Source: Pseudomonas sp. (lineage in GTDB: Bacteria; Pseudomonadota; Gammaproteobacteria; Pseudomonadales; Pseudomonadaceae). Taken from it: a stretch of 64,000 nucleotides of DNA. The notes under the pieces were generated by a model, which was not told where the DNA came from, ran no database searches, and saw only the letters and a list, made by a program, of their open reading frames with translations. Location of the stretch: contig NZ_PEKX01000007.1 of the NCBI RefSeq assembly GCF_002796985.1, positions 62,001 through 126,000 of the forward strand, written 5' to 3'. Shown here one piece after another: positions 16,447 to 25,115 of this stretch. Both the position numbers and the translations under genes were made by a program. Numbering within the stretch: the first letter of the stretch is position 1; each line of letters opens with the position of its first letter.

Positions 16447-18033
16447 TTACTGGATCTGAACGTCGGCGAAGTTGTTTTTTGTCAGCGGGCTGATGGTGTA
16501 GCCCGAGATATTGCTGCGGCGCACATTGAACAGCTTAGGATGTGCCAGGGGAATCCATGGGGCCTGCTCGTGGAATATGGATGTCGCCTTTTTATAAAGT
16601 TCCGCCCGTTTTGCGTTGTCGCTGGTCTGGCGGGCTTCCTGGATCAGTGTTTCGAAGTCCTGATCGCACCAGAATGCATGGTTTTCGCCTGATTTCGCTG
16701 CCGCACAGCTCAGGTTGGGCGAGAGGAAGTTGTCCGGGTCGCCGTTGTCGCCGGCCCAGCCGCCGTAGAGCGAGAGATCGTGCTCGCCGGCCTTGATGCG
16801 CTTGATCAGCTCGCCGAACTCCAGCGTGCGGATGTCCAGGGTGATGCCCACCTTGGCCAGGTCGGACTGCAGCATCTGTGCCATTTGCGCCGCATTGGGA
16901 ATGGTCGAGGAGCTGCCGTTGCGGGTGAACAGGGTCAGCTTGAGATCCTCCACGCCGGCTTCCTTGAGCAGCGCCCTGGCGCGTTCGGGATCGTGCGGCC
17001 AGTCCTGGATGTCTTTGTCATAACCCAGCAGCGTGGCAGGGTACGGGTTGATGGCCGGCGTGGCCGCGCCGGCACCATAGACGGCATCCAGCATGGCTTT
17101 CTTGTCGAACGCCAGGTTGATGGCCTGGCGCACGCGCACGTCGTCCAGCGGCTTGTGCCGGGTATTCAGGGCGACATAGGTCGTGAGCAGCGCGTCGATG
17201 CTATCGACCGCCAGGTTCTTGTCCTGTTCGAGGCCGGGTACGTCCGACGGTTTGGGGTAGAGCGCGATCTGGCACTCGTTGCGGCGAATCTTCTGCAGCC
17301 GGACGTTGGAATCCGGAGTGATGGCGAACACCAGATTGTCGATCTTCGGCTTGCCACCGAAGTAGTCCGGGTTGGCGCGGAAGCGCACCTGGGCATCCTT
17401 GGCGTAACGGTTGAAGACGAAGGGCCCGGTGCCGATGGGCAGGTTGTTGAGCTGCCCCTGCTTGCCGGCGGCCAGCAACTGGTCGCCGTACTCGGCCGAG
17501 TAGATGGAGGCGAAGTCCATCGCCATGTCGGCCAGGAACGGCGATTCCGGGTGGTTCAGGGTGAAGCGCACGGTGAGGTCGTCGAGCTTCTCCACCGACT
17601 TGATCAGCTCGCGCATACCCATGGCGTCGAAGTAGGCATAGCCGCGCGCGGAAGATTCATGCCAGGGATGCTTCGGGTCCAGCGGGCGCTGGAAGGTCCA
17701 GAGCACGTCGTCGGCGTTGAGGGCGCGCGTGGGCTTGAAGTAGTCGGTGGTATGGAACTTCACGTCCGGGCGCAGGTGGAAGGTGTAGGTCAGCCCGTCG
17801 GGGCTGACCTCCCAGCTTTGCGCCAGCGACGGCACCACCTCGGTGGTGCCTGGGCGGAAGTCCGCCAGGCGGTTGAAGACGGTCTGGCCGCTGGCGTCAG
17901 CGGTGACTGCGCCGGTGTATTGGACGATGTCGAACCCTTCCGGGCTCGCTTCGGTGCAGACCACCAGGTTCTGCGCCAGGGCGGTGCCACTGCCGAGTGC
18001 CAGCAGTAGCGGAATCAGACGCGGGATGGGCAT
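16447..18033 (-). CDS. dppA4: dipeptide-binding periplasmic protein DppA4
   Basis: A 528-residue family-5 extracellular solute-binding protein. A signal peptide (about 1-20, cleaved after ALA) is followed by LVVCTEASPEGFDIVQYTGA, the SBP5 domain with FHTTDYFKPTRALNADDVLW, and GWAGDNGDPDNFL near the C-terminus. It delivers peptides to DppBC. AGGAG before the ATG at 18033 supports the start. It is clearly closer to DppA2 (23474-25066) than to DppA3 or DppA1, as shown by the shared VVCTEASPEGFD N-terminus and SCAAAKSGEN motif. It lies 11 bases after opdP. Confidence 0.93.
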   Translation of the reverse strand: MPIPRLIPLLLALGSGTALAQNLVVCTEASPEGFDIVQYTGAVTADASGQTVFNRLADFRPGTTEVVPSLAQSWEVSPDGLTYTFHLRPDVKFHTTDYFKPTRALNADDVLWTFQRPLDPKHPWHESSARGYAYFDAMGMRELIKSVEKLDDLTVRFTLNHPESPFLADMAMDFASIYSAEYGDQLLAAGKQGQLNNLPIGTGPFVFNRYAKDAQVRFRANPDYFGGKPKIDNLVFAITPDSNVRLQKIRRNECQIALYPKPSDVPGLEQDKNLAVDSIDALLTTYVALNTRHKPLDDVRVRQAINLAFDKKAMLDAVYGAGAATPAINPYPATLLGYDKDIQDWPHDPERARALLKEAGVEDLKLTLFTRNGSSSTIPNAAQMAQMLQSDLAKVGITLDIRTLEFGELIKRIKAGEHDLSLYGGWAGDNGDPDNFLSPNLSCAAAKSGENHAFWCDQDFETLIQEARQTSDNAKRAELYKKATSIFHEQAPWIPLAHPKLFNVRRSNISGYTISPLTKNNFADVQIQ

Positions 18034-18044
18034 GCTGGTTCTCC

Positions 18045-19454
18045 TTACAGCAGGTTGAACGGGAAGTTGCTGACCAGGCGAACCTCGTTGACGCTGCCGT
18101 CCGCCTGGTTCTGGCTGGCCAGGTGTTTCATGTAGGTCAGGCGGAAGCTGCTGCTCTTGAGTGGGCCGCCCTGCAGCGTGTAGCCGGTGGAGAGACCGAG
18201 CTCGTGGTGCTTCTCGTCGTCCATGGCACGCACGTTGTAGCCGCTCACGCCGTTGCGGTCGCCGTCGTAGTGGGTGCCGTCGATGCCCCAGCCCTTGGCG
18301 TACCACGCCATGGTGGTCAGGCCGGGCACGCCGAAGGCCGCCCAGTCGGTGCTGTAGCGCAACTGCAGGGACTTTTCGTTGGGACCGTTGTAGTCGGAGA
18401 GCAACGAGTTGGCCAGGTAGATGGCCGCGGTCTCGTGCACGTAGTCGAAGTACTCGTCGCCACGGATCTGCTGCCAGCCCAGCAGCACGGCATGGGCGCC
18501 GTGGGTGAGGGTGAAGGCGAGGCTGTAGGCATCGTTGTCGATGTAGCCGGCCTTGCGTTCGCCGGTGTCGCCGGTGTGGTAGTAGTCCAGCTTGGTGTTC
18601 AGCGCCAGGCTGGCCGGGTCGCCCAGGTCGTGGGAGGCGCCGAAGTAGTACTGGTTCCAGATGTCTTCGAAGTGCGCGCCGTAGGCGGTGAGCTTCAGCT
18701 TCTTCATCGCCTGGTAGCTGCCACCGAGGTAGCTGAAGCTGCTGCCGGTGAAGTCCTGCGCGCCGTACTCGGTTGTCAGGCCTTCATGGCCGGAGCCGGT
18801 GCGCGGGCTGGCGCGGGTGAAGCCGCCGGCCTGCACTTCAAGGCCTTCGAGCTCCTCGCTGAGCAGGCTGACACCATCAAAGGACGAGGGCAGGGCGCGG
18901 TTGTCGTTGATGTTGAATACCGGGTTCTCGGTCTGCTGGCGGCCGGCGCGCAGCACCGTATTGGAAGCGCGCAGCTTCACGTTGGCCACGCCCATCTTTG
19001 ACCACTGCGGTACGGCATCCCCGTCGCTGTCGGTCAGGGTGCGCGTGCCGCCGCCAGCGATGCGTCCGTGGCCGCGCTCCAGGGCGATCTCGTTGAAGGC
19101 GGAGGCGTCCAGGCCGACGCCCACGGTGCCCTGGGTGTAGCCGGAGCTGTACTTGAGCTGGCTGCCCTGGGTCCAGGTGTAGCGGCTGTGGGTCGGTTCG
19201 GTGTAGCCGTCCTTCTTGATGTTGAAATGGAAGCTGTCCTTCATCTGCTCGCGGGCGGCGAAGTTGCGGGTGCTGAAGGTCAGACTCTGGCCTTCGACGA
19301 AACCTTTCGCGCTGGCCTGGCCCTTGACCACGACTTCACTGTCGCGGCGGGCTTCGTCCGGCGGCAGGTCGTCTTCGTCGGCCCAGGCCAGGCCCAGCGG
19401 GGCGCTGCAGATGGCCAGTGCCAGGAGGGGGCGGGTGAATACGTGATGCTGCAT
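18045..19454 (-). CDS. opdP: OprD-family dipeptide porin OpdP
   Basis: A 469-residue outer-membrane porin of the OprD family. It has a signal peptide (about 1-24), then DSFHFNIKKDGYTEPTHSRYTWTQGSQLKYSSGYTQGTVGVGLDASAFNEIAL, and an 18-strand barrel with the conserved GLTTMAWYAKGWGIDGTHYDGDRNG region. It ends VSNFPFNLL. In P. aeruginosa the porin at this locus (PA4501) takes up small peptides such as Gly-Glu. AGGAG sits 7 bases before the ATG. It lies between dppA3 and dppA4, linking outer-membrane entry to periplasmic capture. Confidence 0.93.
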   Translation of the reverse strand: MQHHVFTRPLLALAICSAPLGLAWADEDDLPPDEARRDSEVVVKGQASAKGFVEGQSLTFSTRNFAAREQMKDSFHFNIKKDGYTEPTHSRYTWTQGSQLKYSSGYTQGTVGVGLDASAFNEIALERGHGRIAGGGTRTLTDSDGDAVPQWSKMGVANVKLRASNTVLRAGRQQTENPVFNINDNRALPSSFDGVSLLSEELEGLEVQAGGFTRASPRTGSGHEGLTTEYGAQDFTGSSFSYLGGSYQAMKKLKLTAYGAHFEDIWNQYYFGASHDLGDPASLALNTKLDYYHTGDTGERKAGYIDNDAYSLAFTLTHGAHAVLLGWQQIRGDEYFDYVHETAAIYLANSLLSDYNGPNEKSLQLRYSTDWAAFGVPGLTTMAWYAKGWGIDGTHYDGDRNGVSGYNVRAMDDEKHHELGLSTGYTLQGGPLKSSSFRLTYMKHLASQNQADGSVNEVRLVSNFPFNLL

Positions 19455-19617
19455 GAGTTGCTCCTTGTTGTTATCGGTTTTCCTAGCAACGAATGCATCC
19501 CCTCCGCCCATCGGAGAGATGGGGGAGCCGGCAGGCAGAGGGGAAGGCGGGGTGTGCCGCCCGGTCTGTGCCGGGCTGGCGTTCAGGCGGCCTTGGCCGC
19601 CGCAGTCGAGTCGGCGA

Positions 19618-21225
19618 TCAGGGCTGGTTGGCCACGCCGTAGAAGGAGTTGCGCCCGAAGGGGCTGATCAGGAAGCCCTGCACCAATTTGCGCATGGGTT
19701 GGTAGACGGTGGAGTGGGCGATCGGGCTGATCGGCAGTTGCTGCGCGAGGAGTTGCTGAGCCTTCTGGTAGAGGGCCACGCGTTGTTCGTGGTCGGTGGT
19801 GGCCTTGGCCTGGCGTACCAGCTTGTCGTAGTCGGCGTCGCACCACTTGGAGATGTTGTTGCCATTCACCGAGTCGCAACCGTAGAGCGTGCCGAGCCAG
19901 TTGTCCGGGTCGCCGTTGTCGCCGGTCCAGCCGAACAGCGCGGCGTCATGCTCGCCGGCGTGGGCGCGCTTGATGTACTCGCCCCATTCGTAGCTGACGA
20001 TCTTCGCCTTGATGCCGACCTTGGCCCAGTCGGCCTGGATCATCTCGGCCATCAGCTTGGCGTTGGGGTTGTAAGGGCGTTGCACGGGCATCGCCCACAG
20101 GGTGATCTCGGTACCTTCGGCGATGCCGGCCTTCTTCAGCAGCGCCTTGGCCTGTTCCGGATCGTAGGCCTGGCCCTTGATCGATTCGTCATAGGACCAT
20201 TGGGTCGGCGGCATGGCGTTCACCGCCAGTTGGCCGGCACCCTGGTAAATCGCGTCAATGATCGCCAGCTTGTTCAGCGCCATGTCCAGCGCCCGGCGTA
20301 CGTCGGTCTTGTCCAGCGGGGCGTGGGTGACGTTGTAGGCCAGGTAGCCGAGGTTGAAGCCCGGCTGCGACGGCATGTTCAGGTTCGGGTCCTGCTTCAG
20401 CGCCTCGAGGTCCGCCGGGCGTGGGTTCAGGGTGATCTGGCATTCGCCGGCCTTGAGCTTCTGCAGGCGCACCGAGGCATCGGTGTTGATGGCGAAGACC
20501 AGATTGTCGACCTTCACGTCATCGGGCTTCCAGTAATCCTTGTTGCCCTTGAAGCGGATCATCGCGTCCTTCTGGTAGCGGCTGAACACGAAGGGGCCGG
20601 TGCCGATGGGCTTCTGGTTGATCTCGCCGGGCTTGCCCTGCTGGAGCAACTGGTCGGCGTATTCGGCGGACTGGATCACCGCGAAGTTCATCGCCAGGTT
20701 CTGCACGAAGGCCGCGTCGACCTCGTTCAGGGTGAAGGTCACGGTGTGCTCGTCGACTTTGCTGACCCTGGCGATGTTGCGGTCCAGGCCCATGTCGGTG
20801 AAGTACGGGAACTCGGTGGGGTACGCCTTGCGGAAGGGTTGCTGCTTGTCGAGCATGCGGTTGAAGGTGAACAGCACGTCGTCAGCGTTGAATGCGCGGG
20901 TCGGTTTGAAATAGTCGGTAGTGTGGAACTTCACGCTCGGGCGCAGGTGGAAGGTCCAGGTCTTGCCGTCGGCGGAGGTTTCCCAGCTTTGCGCCAGGGC
21001 CGGCTGGGCTTCGGTGCCGCCGCGCTGGAACTGCACGAGGCGATTGAACAGGGTTTCCGAGGTGGCGTCGTAATCGGTGCCGGTGGTGTATTGGCCGGGG
21101 TCGAAACCCGCCGGGCTGCCTTCGGAGCAGTACACCAGAGTGGAAGCCGCGTTGGCCGCGGAGCCGGCGAGCAGCAGCCCGCCGAAGGCGAGTGCGTGCA
21201 GGGGATTACGTCGCATCTTGCGCAT
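19618..21225 (-). CDS. dppA3: dipeptide-binding periplasmic protein DppA3
   Basis: A 535-residue family-5 solute-binding protein with a signal peptide (about 1-27) followed by LVYCSEGSPAGFDPGQYTTGTDYDA, and GWTGDNGDPDNWLGTLYGCDSVNGNN near the C-terminus. GAGG is 7 bases before the ATG at 21225. It is the paralogue of DppA1 (25116-26717) and is first in the run dppA3-opdP-dppA4-dppBCDF. A 197-base upstream gap carries a likely promoter and TTCAG/CTGAA operator motifs for PsdR, which is encoded just upstream on the same strand. Confidence 0.93.
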   Translation of the reverse strand: MRKMRRNPLHALAFGGLLLAGSAANAASTLVYCSEGSPAGFDPGQYTTGTDYDATSETLFNRLVQFQRGGTEAQPALAQSWETSADGKTWTFHLRPSVKFHTTDYFKPTRAFNADDVLFTFNRMLDKQQPFRKAYPTEFPYFTDMGLDRNIARVSKVDEHTVTFTLNEVDAAFVQNLAMNFAVIQSAEYADQLLQQGKPGEINQKPIGTGPFVFSRYQKDAMIRFKGNKDYWKPDDVKVDNLVFAINTDASVRLQKLKAGECQITLNPRPADLEALKQDPNLNMPSQPGFNLGYLAYNVTHAPLDKTDVRRALDMALNKLAIIDAIYQGAGQLAVNAMPPTQWSYDESIKGQAYDPEQAKALLKKAGIAEGTEITLWAMPVQRPYNPNAKLMAEMIQADWAKVGIKAKIVSYEWGEYIKRAHAGEHDAALFGWTGDNGDPDNWLGTLYGCDSVNGNNISKWCDADYDKLVRQAKATTDHEQRVALYQKAQQLLAQQLPISPIAHSTVYQPMRKLVQGFLISPFGRNSFYGVANQP

Positions 21226-21353
21226 TGCCTGACCTCATTCTTGTTTTTCTGAGGGGCCGGCGAACCGATGGGGTTTGCAGCCGGCCTGGTCGGACTGGGC
21301 CGGATAAGGCCTATCCATTCATGGTCGGGCTGTGCCCGGCCACGCCGCGCCGA

Positions 21354-21403
21354 AGTTAAGTCAGGCTGAAATTAAGTTCAACTTAAAATTCAGTGGTGCT
21401 GAA
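21354..21403 (-). promoter_or_regulatory. dppA3 promoter with candidate PsdR operator
   Basis: On the minus strand TTGAAC (21376-21381) and TTAACT (21354-21359) are spaced 16 bases apart and could be -35 and -10 boxes. Overlapping them are the palindromes TTCAG-TGGTG-CTGAA (21389-21403) and TTAAGTT-C-AACTTAA (21372-21386), and a further CTGAA at 21366-21370. The TTCAGTG core also occurs in the mdpA promoter, the other known target of PsdR. Confidence 0.6.
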
Positions 21404-21422
21404 AATTTTGCCGCTATGTGAA

Positions 21423-21986
21423 TCAGGTGGCGGGATGTTCGCCGAACAGCGGAAGGGTGGTGACGGTGAGCATTTCAGCCACGCTGTCGCCGACGTTGCG
21501 CAGGCAATGACGCTTGCCGGAATCGAAGTGTACCGAGTCACCCGGACCGAGCGGGTAGGTATGGCCGTTGATCACGTAGGCAATGCGTCCGCTGAGGACG
21601 TAGGCGAATTCCGAGCCGTCGTGGGTAATGAGCTCCGATTCGTAGCCCACCGGGACCGTCACCTTCACCGCGTTCAGCTGGTTGCCGGGAAAGCTGCTGG
21701 ACAGCCGTTCGTAGCTCAGCGGCTGGCCTTCAATGGTGTAGCGCACGCGCTCGCCCTGGTGCGAGTCCGGCGGGATCTGCTGCGGAGAGTCGAAGAGGGC
21801 GTTGAGCGGTACGTCCAGCGCCTTGGCGATGCTGGCCAGGGAGGACAGCGAGACGCCGGTGAGGTTGCGCTCGGCCTGGGACAGGAAGCTGGCGGTGAGG
21901 CCGGATTCGGCGGCCACCTGGCTCAGGGTCTTCTTCGCTGCGCGCCGATAACGGCGCAGGCGTTCTCCGATACGATCTGCGGACAT
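21423..21986 (-). CDS. psdR: XRE-cupin repressor PsdR
   Basis: A 187-residue regulator with an N-terminal helix-turn-helix of XRE/HTH_3 type (about 5-62, LSQVAAESGLTASFLSQAERNLTGVSLSSLASIAKAL) and a C-terminal cupin (about 110-180, VGYESELITHDGSEFAYVLSGRIAYVINGHTYPLGPGDSVHFDSGKRH). In P. aeruginosa PsdR represses the dpp genes and mdpA, and loss-of-function mutants arise during proteolytic growth. The start MSADRIGERLRRYRR at 21986 was chosen over an upstream ATG because it begins the HTH cleanly. It is divergent from mdpA and upstream of dppA3 on the same strand. Confidence 0.93.
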   Translation of the reverse strand: MSADRIGERLRRYRRAAKKTLSQVAAESGLTASFLSQAERNLTGVSLSSLASIAKALDVPLNALFDSPQQIPPDSHQGERVRYTIEGQPLSYERLSSSFPGNQLNAVKVTVPVGYESELITHDGSEFAYVLSGRIAYVINGHTYPLGPGDSVHFDSGKRHCLRNVGDSVAEMLTVTTLPLFGEHPAT

Positions 21987-22099
21987 TGGCAAGGCTCTTG
22001 TGGGACGCCGGCAGCATACCAGTGTCGTCGCCAGGTGAAAGCATCGAGCCATTAGCGGGCGGAAAATCGGTCGCAAGGGTGCCGGGCGCCGAAAAGCCT

Positions 22100-22128
22100 T
22101 TGACCGGAAATTTCAGTGCTGCTTAAAT
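22100..22128 (+). promoter_or_regulatory. mdpA promoter with candidate PsdR operator
   Basis: TTGACC (22100-22105), a 17-base spacer and TTAAAT (22123-22128) form a near-consensus sigma-70 promoter 32 bases before the mdpA ATG. TTCAG-TGCTG-CTTAA (22112-22126) lies across the spacer and the -10 box. It shares TTCAGTG.TGCT.AAA with the dppA3 operator at 21389, so a bound repressor would occlude RNA polymerase. Confidence 0.65.
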
Positions 22129-22159
22129 TCCGTGTCGTTTCATTCCTCGGGAGAGTCGC

Positions 22160-23377
22160 ATGACATTGGGAGTAGGGGGCGTGAGCCCCGAGCAGGTGCT
22201 GGCGAAATTGCAGGCCATGACGGCCGGTGCACGCCCGATCGCGGTCGAGGAATACCAGGCGCGGATCGCGCAGTTGCAGGGCCTGATGCAGGCTCGGGAA
22301 ATTGCCGCGGTATTCGTCGATGCCGGCAGCTCACTGTTCTACTTCACCGGTCTGAAATGGAGCCCGAGTGAGCGGCTGGTGGGTGCGCTGGTGCCGGCGC
22401 GAGGCGAAGTGCGTTATATCGCTCCGGCGTTCGAAAAGGGTACGGTTCGTGATTTGCAGGTGCTGCCTGGCAGTATCAGTGTGTGGGCCGAACATGAAAG
22501 CCCGTTCGCCCTGTTGGCCGGCATGCTGGTGGAGATCGAGGTGCGTGAAGGTGCGCGAGTCGGTCTTTCCCACAGTCTGCCGTTTGGCATGTATGAGCGC
22601 TTGCGCCAGGCGACAGGCACGCTGCAACTGGTAGACGCTGGCGCGCTGATCGAGCAGTGCCGGCGCTGCAAGTCGCCGGCAGAGCTGGCGCTGATGCAGC
22701 GGGCGAAGGACATGACCCTGGAGGTGCACAAGGCTGCCGCGAGCATTCTGCGCGAGGGCATCACCACCACCGAGGTGACGCGCTTCATTGAGGCGGCGCA
22801 CCGGCAGGTCGGCGCACCGGGTTCGACCTTCTGCATCGTGCTGTTCGGCGAGGACAGCGCCTTCCCCCACGGCGTGCGTCAGCCGCGGCCGTTGCGTGAA
22901 GGCGACATGGTGCTGATCGACACCGGCTGCCAACTCTATGGCTACAACTCGGATATCACCCGTAGTTACGTGTTCGGTACGCCCAGCGCGCGGCAGTGCG
23001 AGCTGTGGAACCTGGAGAAGGCTGCGCAGCAAGCTGCATTCGATGCTGCTGTGCTGGGTGAGCCCTGCGAGCAGGTGGACGCCGCCGCCCGCCGTTGCCT
23101 GGAGGCCGGTGGCCTCGGGCCGGACTACGCGCTGCCGGGTCTGCCGCATCGCACCGGCCACGGTATCGGCCTGGATATCCACGAAGGTCCGTACCTGGTG
23201 CGCGGCGACCGTACGCCGCTGGACGTCGGCATGTGCTTCAGCAACGAGCCGATGATCTGCGTACCGGGGGAGTTCGGTATCCGTCTGGAGGATCACTTCT
23301 ACATGACGGCGGAAGGTCCGCGCTGGTTTACCCAGCCGAGTCATTCGGTGGACGATCCGTTCGGCCTGGACGCCTGA
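22160..23377 (+). CDS. mdpA: M24 metallodipeptidase MdpA
   Basis: A 405-residue cytoplasmic pita-bread metallopeptidase (M24, Xaa-Pro dipeptidase-like). An N-terminal creatinase domain (about 30-165) is followed by the catalytic domain with all five metal ligands: D254 (IDTG), D265 (NSDITR), H334 (RTGHGIGL), E363 (SNEP) and E377 (RLEDH). It hydrolyses imported dipeptides, and in P. aeruginosa MdpA is PsdR-repressed with the dpp genes. GGGAGA precedes the ATG. It is divergent from psdR, separating it from the dppA3 transcription unit it works with. Confidence 0.93.
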   Translation: MTLGVGGVSPEQVLAKLQAMTAGARPIAVEEYQARIAQLQGLMQAREIAAVFVDAGSSLFYFTGLKWSPSERLVGALVPARGEVRYIAPAFEKGTVRDLQVLPGSISVWAEHESPFALLAGMLVEIEVREGARVGLSHSLPFGMYERLRQATGTLQLVDAGALIEQCRRCKSPAELALMQRAKDMTLEVHKAAASILREGITTTEVTRFIEAAHRQVGAPGSTFCIVLFGEDSAFPHGVRQPRPLREGDMVLIDTGCQLYGYNSDITRSYVFGTPSARQCELWNLEKAAQQAAFDAAVLGEPCEQVDAAARRCLEAGGLGPDYALPGLPHRTGHGIGLDIHEGPYLVRGDRTPLDVGMCFSNEPMICVPGEFGIRLEDHFYMTAEGPRWFTQPSHSVDDPFGLDA

Positions 23378-23383
23378 AGTTTC

Positions 23384-23465
23384 TGTAGGAGCGAGCTTGC
23401 TCGCGAACAAGCCTCGCTGCGGGGACATTCGCGAGCAAGAACTGGGCGTCCGCCTCGGTCCTACG
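23384..23465. repeat. degenerate REPIN
   Basis: The left arm, TGTAGGAGCGAGCTTGCTCG plus CGAA, is intact and starts 6 bases after the mdpA stop. The right arm begins TTCGCGAGCAAG but then diverges (AACTGGGCGTCCGCCTCGG) before ending TCCTACG, so the pair no longer folds fully. Confidence 0.75.
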
Positions 23466-23473
23466 AAAAGCTG

Positions 23474-25066
23474 TCAGGGGCTCAGTTCAACCCGCGAAAA
23501 ATTGTTCGACCCCAGCGGGCTCAGGGTGAAACCGCTCACGCCCGGCCGCACCACGGCGAACTGCTTCGGGTACGCCAGGGCGATCCACGGCGCTTCGCGC
23601 TGGTAGATCGCCAGCGCCTGGCGGTAGAGGCCCGCGCGGGCTTCCTGATCGGTGATGGCGCGGGCCTTGCGCAGCAGTTCGTCGAACTCCGCGTTGCACC
23701 AGCCCGCCTGGTTCTCGCCACTCTTCGCGGCGGCGCAGGACAGGTTCGGCGTCAGGAAGTTGTCCGGATCGCCATTGTCGCCGGCCCAACCCATGAAGAT
23801 CAGGTCGTGCTCGCCCTGCTTGGCGCGCTTGATCAGCTCGCCCCATTCGAACACGCGGATGTCCGCCTGGATGCCGATCTGCCCCAGATCGCTCTGTAGC
23901 ATCTGCGCGCCGATGCCGGGGTTGGGGTTGGTCGGCCCGCCGCCGGGGCGGGTCCAGATCGACAGCTTCAGGCCGGGCTTGATGCCCGCTTCCTCCAGCA
24001 ACTGTTTTGCCCGCGCCGGGTCGTGGGGCCAGACCTTGAGTTGCGGGTCTGAACCCCACAGCGTCGGCGGATAAGGCGCCACAGCCAGCGTCGCAGCACC
24101 TTCGCCGAACTGCGCGCGCAGGTAAGCGTTGCGGTCGAAGGCGAGGTTGATCGCCTGGCGCACGCGCACGTCATCCAGCGGCTTGTGCCGGGTATTGATG
24201 CCGACGTAGGCGACCAGCAGCGAGTCCAGTTCCTCGATCTTCAGCTTCGGGTCCTGGCGCAGCGTGGGAACGTCGGTTGGTTTGGGGTAGACGGCGATCT
24301 GACAGTCGCCGGCCTTGACCTTCTGGATGCGCACGTTTGGATCGGGGGTGATCGCCAACAGCAGGTGGTCGATCTTCGGCTTGCCTCCCCAGTAATCCGG
24401 ATTGGCGTTGAAGCGTACCTGGGCGTCCTTCTGGTAGCGCTGGAAGACGAAGGGGCCGGTGCCGATGGGCAGGTTGTTCAACTGGTCGGCCTTCTCGGCG
24501 GCGAGCAGCAGGTCACCGTACTCGGCGGAATAGATAGAGGCGAAGCCCATCGCCAGGTCGGCTAGGAAGGGCGCCTCGGGGTGTTTCAGGGTGAAGCGCA
24601 CGTGGTGGTCGTCGAGCTTCTCCACCGCGCTGATCAGGCCGGGCAGCCCCATCGCCTCGGCGTAGGGGAAGCCGCGCGGGGCCAGCTTGTTCCACGGATG
24701 CTTCGGGTCGAGCTGGCGCTGGAAGCTCCAGAGCACATCGTCGGCGTCGAACTCGCGGGTCGGGGTGAAGTAGTCGGTGCTGTGGAATTTCACGCCCTGA
24801 CGCAGGGCGAAGGTGTACTGCAGACCGTCGTCGCTGATCTCCCAGCTCTCCGCCAGCGCGGGCACCACGCGGGTGCTGCCGGGGGCGAACTGCACCAGGC
24901 GCTCGAAGACCGTCTCGGCGGAGGCATCGGCAGTGGTGGCGGCGGTGTACTGGGTGATGTCGAACCCTTCCGGGCTGGCCTCGGTGCAGACCACCAGGGA
25001 TTGACCAAAGGCCGGCGCGCAGCCGAGCAGGCTGGCGAGGGTCAGGCGGATGAGCGCTTTGCGCAC
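23474..25066 (-). CDS. dppA2: dipeptide-binding periplasmic protein DppA2
   Basis: A 530-residue family-5 solute-binding protein with a signal peptide (about 1-21, cleaved near AFG-QS), then LVVCTEASPEGFDITQYTAATTADASAETVF, and GWAGDNGDPDNFLTPNLSCAAAKSGEN toward the C-terminus. It pairs with DppA4 by these motifs. The start is a GTG at 25066 with no strong Shine-Dalgarno, so translation may be weak or coupled to dppA1, which ends 49 bases upstream beyond a terminator-like hairpin. It presumably shares the DppBCDF permease. Confidence 0.92.
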   Translation of the reverse strand: MRKALIRLTLASLLGCAPAFGQSLVVCTEASPEGFDITQYTAATTADASAETVFERLVQFAPGSTRVVPALAESWEISDDGLQYTFALRQGVKFHSTDYFTPTREFDADDVLWSFQRQLDPKHPWNKLAPRGFPYAEAMGLPGLISAVEKLDDHHVRFTLKHPEAPFLADLAMGFASIYSAEYGDLLLAAEKADQLNNLPIGTGPFVFQRYQKDAQVRFNANPDYWGGKPKIDHLLLAITPDPNVRIQKVKAGDCQIAVYPKPTDVPTLRQDPKLKIEELDSLLVAYVGINTRHKPLDDVRVRQAINLAFDRNAYLRAQFGEGAATLAVAPYPPTLWGSDPQLKVWPHDPARAKQLLEEAGIKPGLKLSIWTRPGGGPTNPNPGIGAQMLQSDLGQIGIQADIRVFEWGELIKRAKQGEHDLIFMGWAGDNGDPDNFLTPNLSCAAAKSGENQAGWCNAEFDELLRKARAITDQEARAGLYRQALAIYQREAPWIALAYPKQFAVVRPGVSGFTLSPLGSNNFSRVELSP

Positions 25067-25078
25067 GGCGGCTGCCGA

Positions 25079-25108
25079 AAGAAAGGGCCGCCGGGAAGCC
25101 CGGCGGCC
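25079..25108 (-). terminator. terminator between dppA1 and dppA2
   Basis: On the minus strand GGCCGCCGGG-CTT-CCCGGCGGCC forms a 10-bp stem followed by CTTTCTTTC, 8 bases past the dppA1 stop. It would attenuate read-through into dppA2, giving more DppA1 than DppA2. Confidence 0.8.
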
Positions 25109-25115
25109 ACTGACC

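Noticed and set aside
6589..23465. Recurring TGTAGGAGCGAGC palindromes considered as a CRISPR-like array.
   Set aside because: Copies are scattered kilobases apart as inverted pairs, without regular spacers or cas genes; they are REP/REPIN elements.
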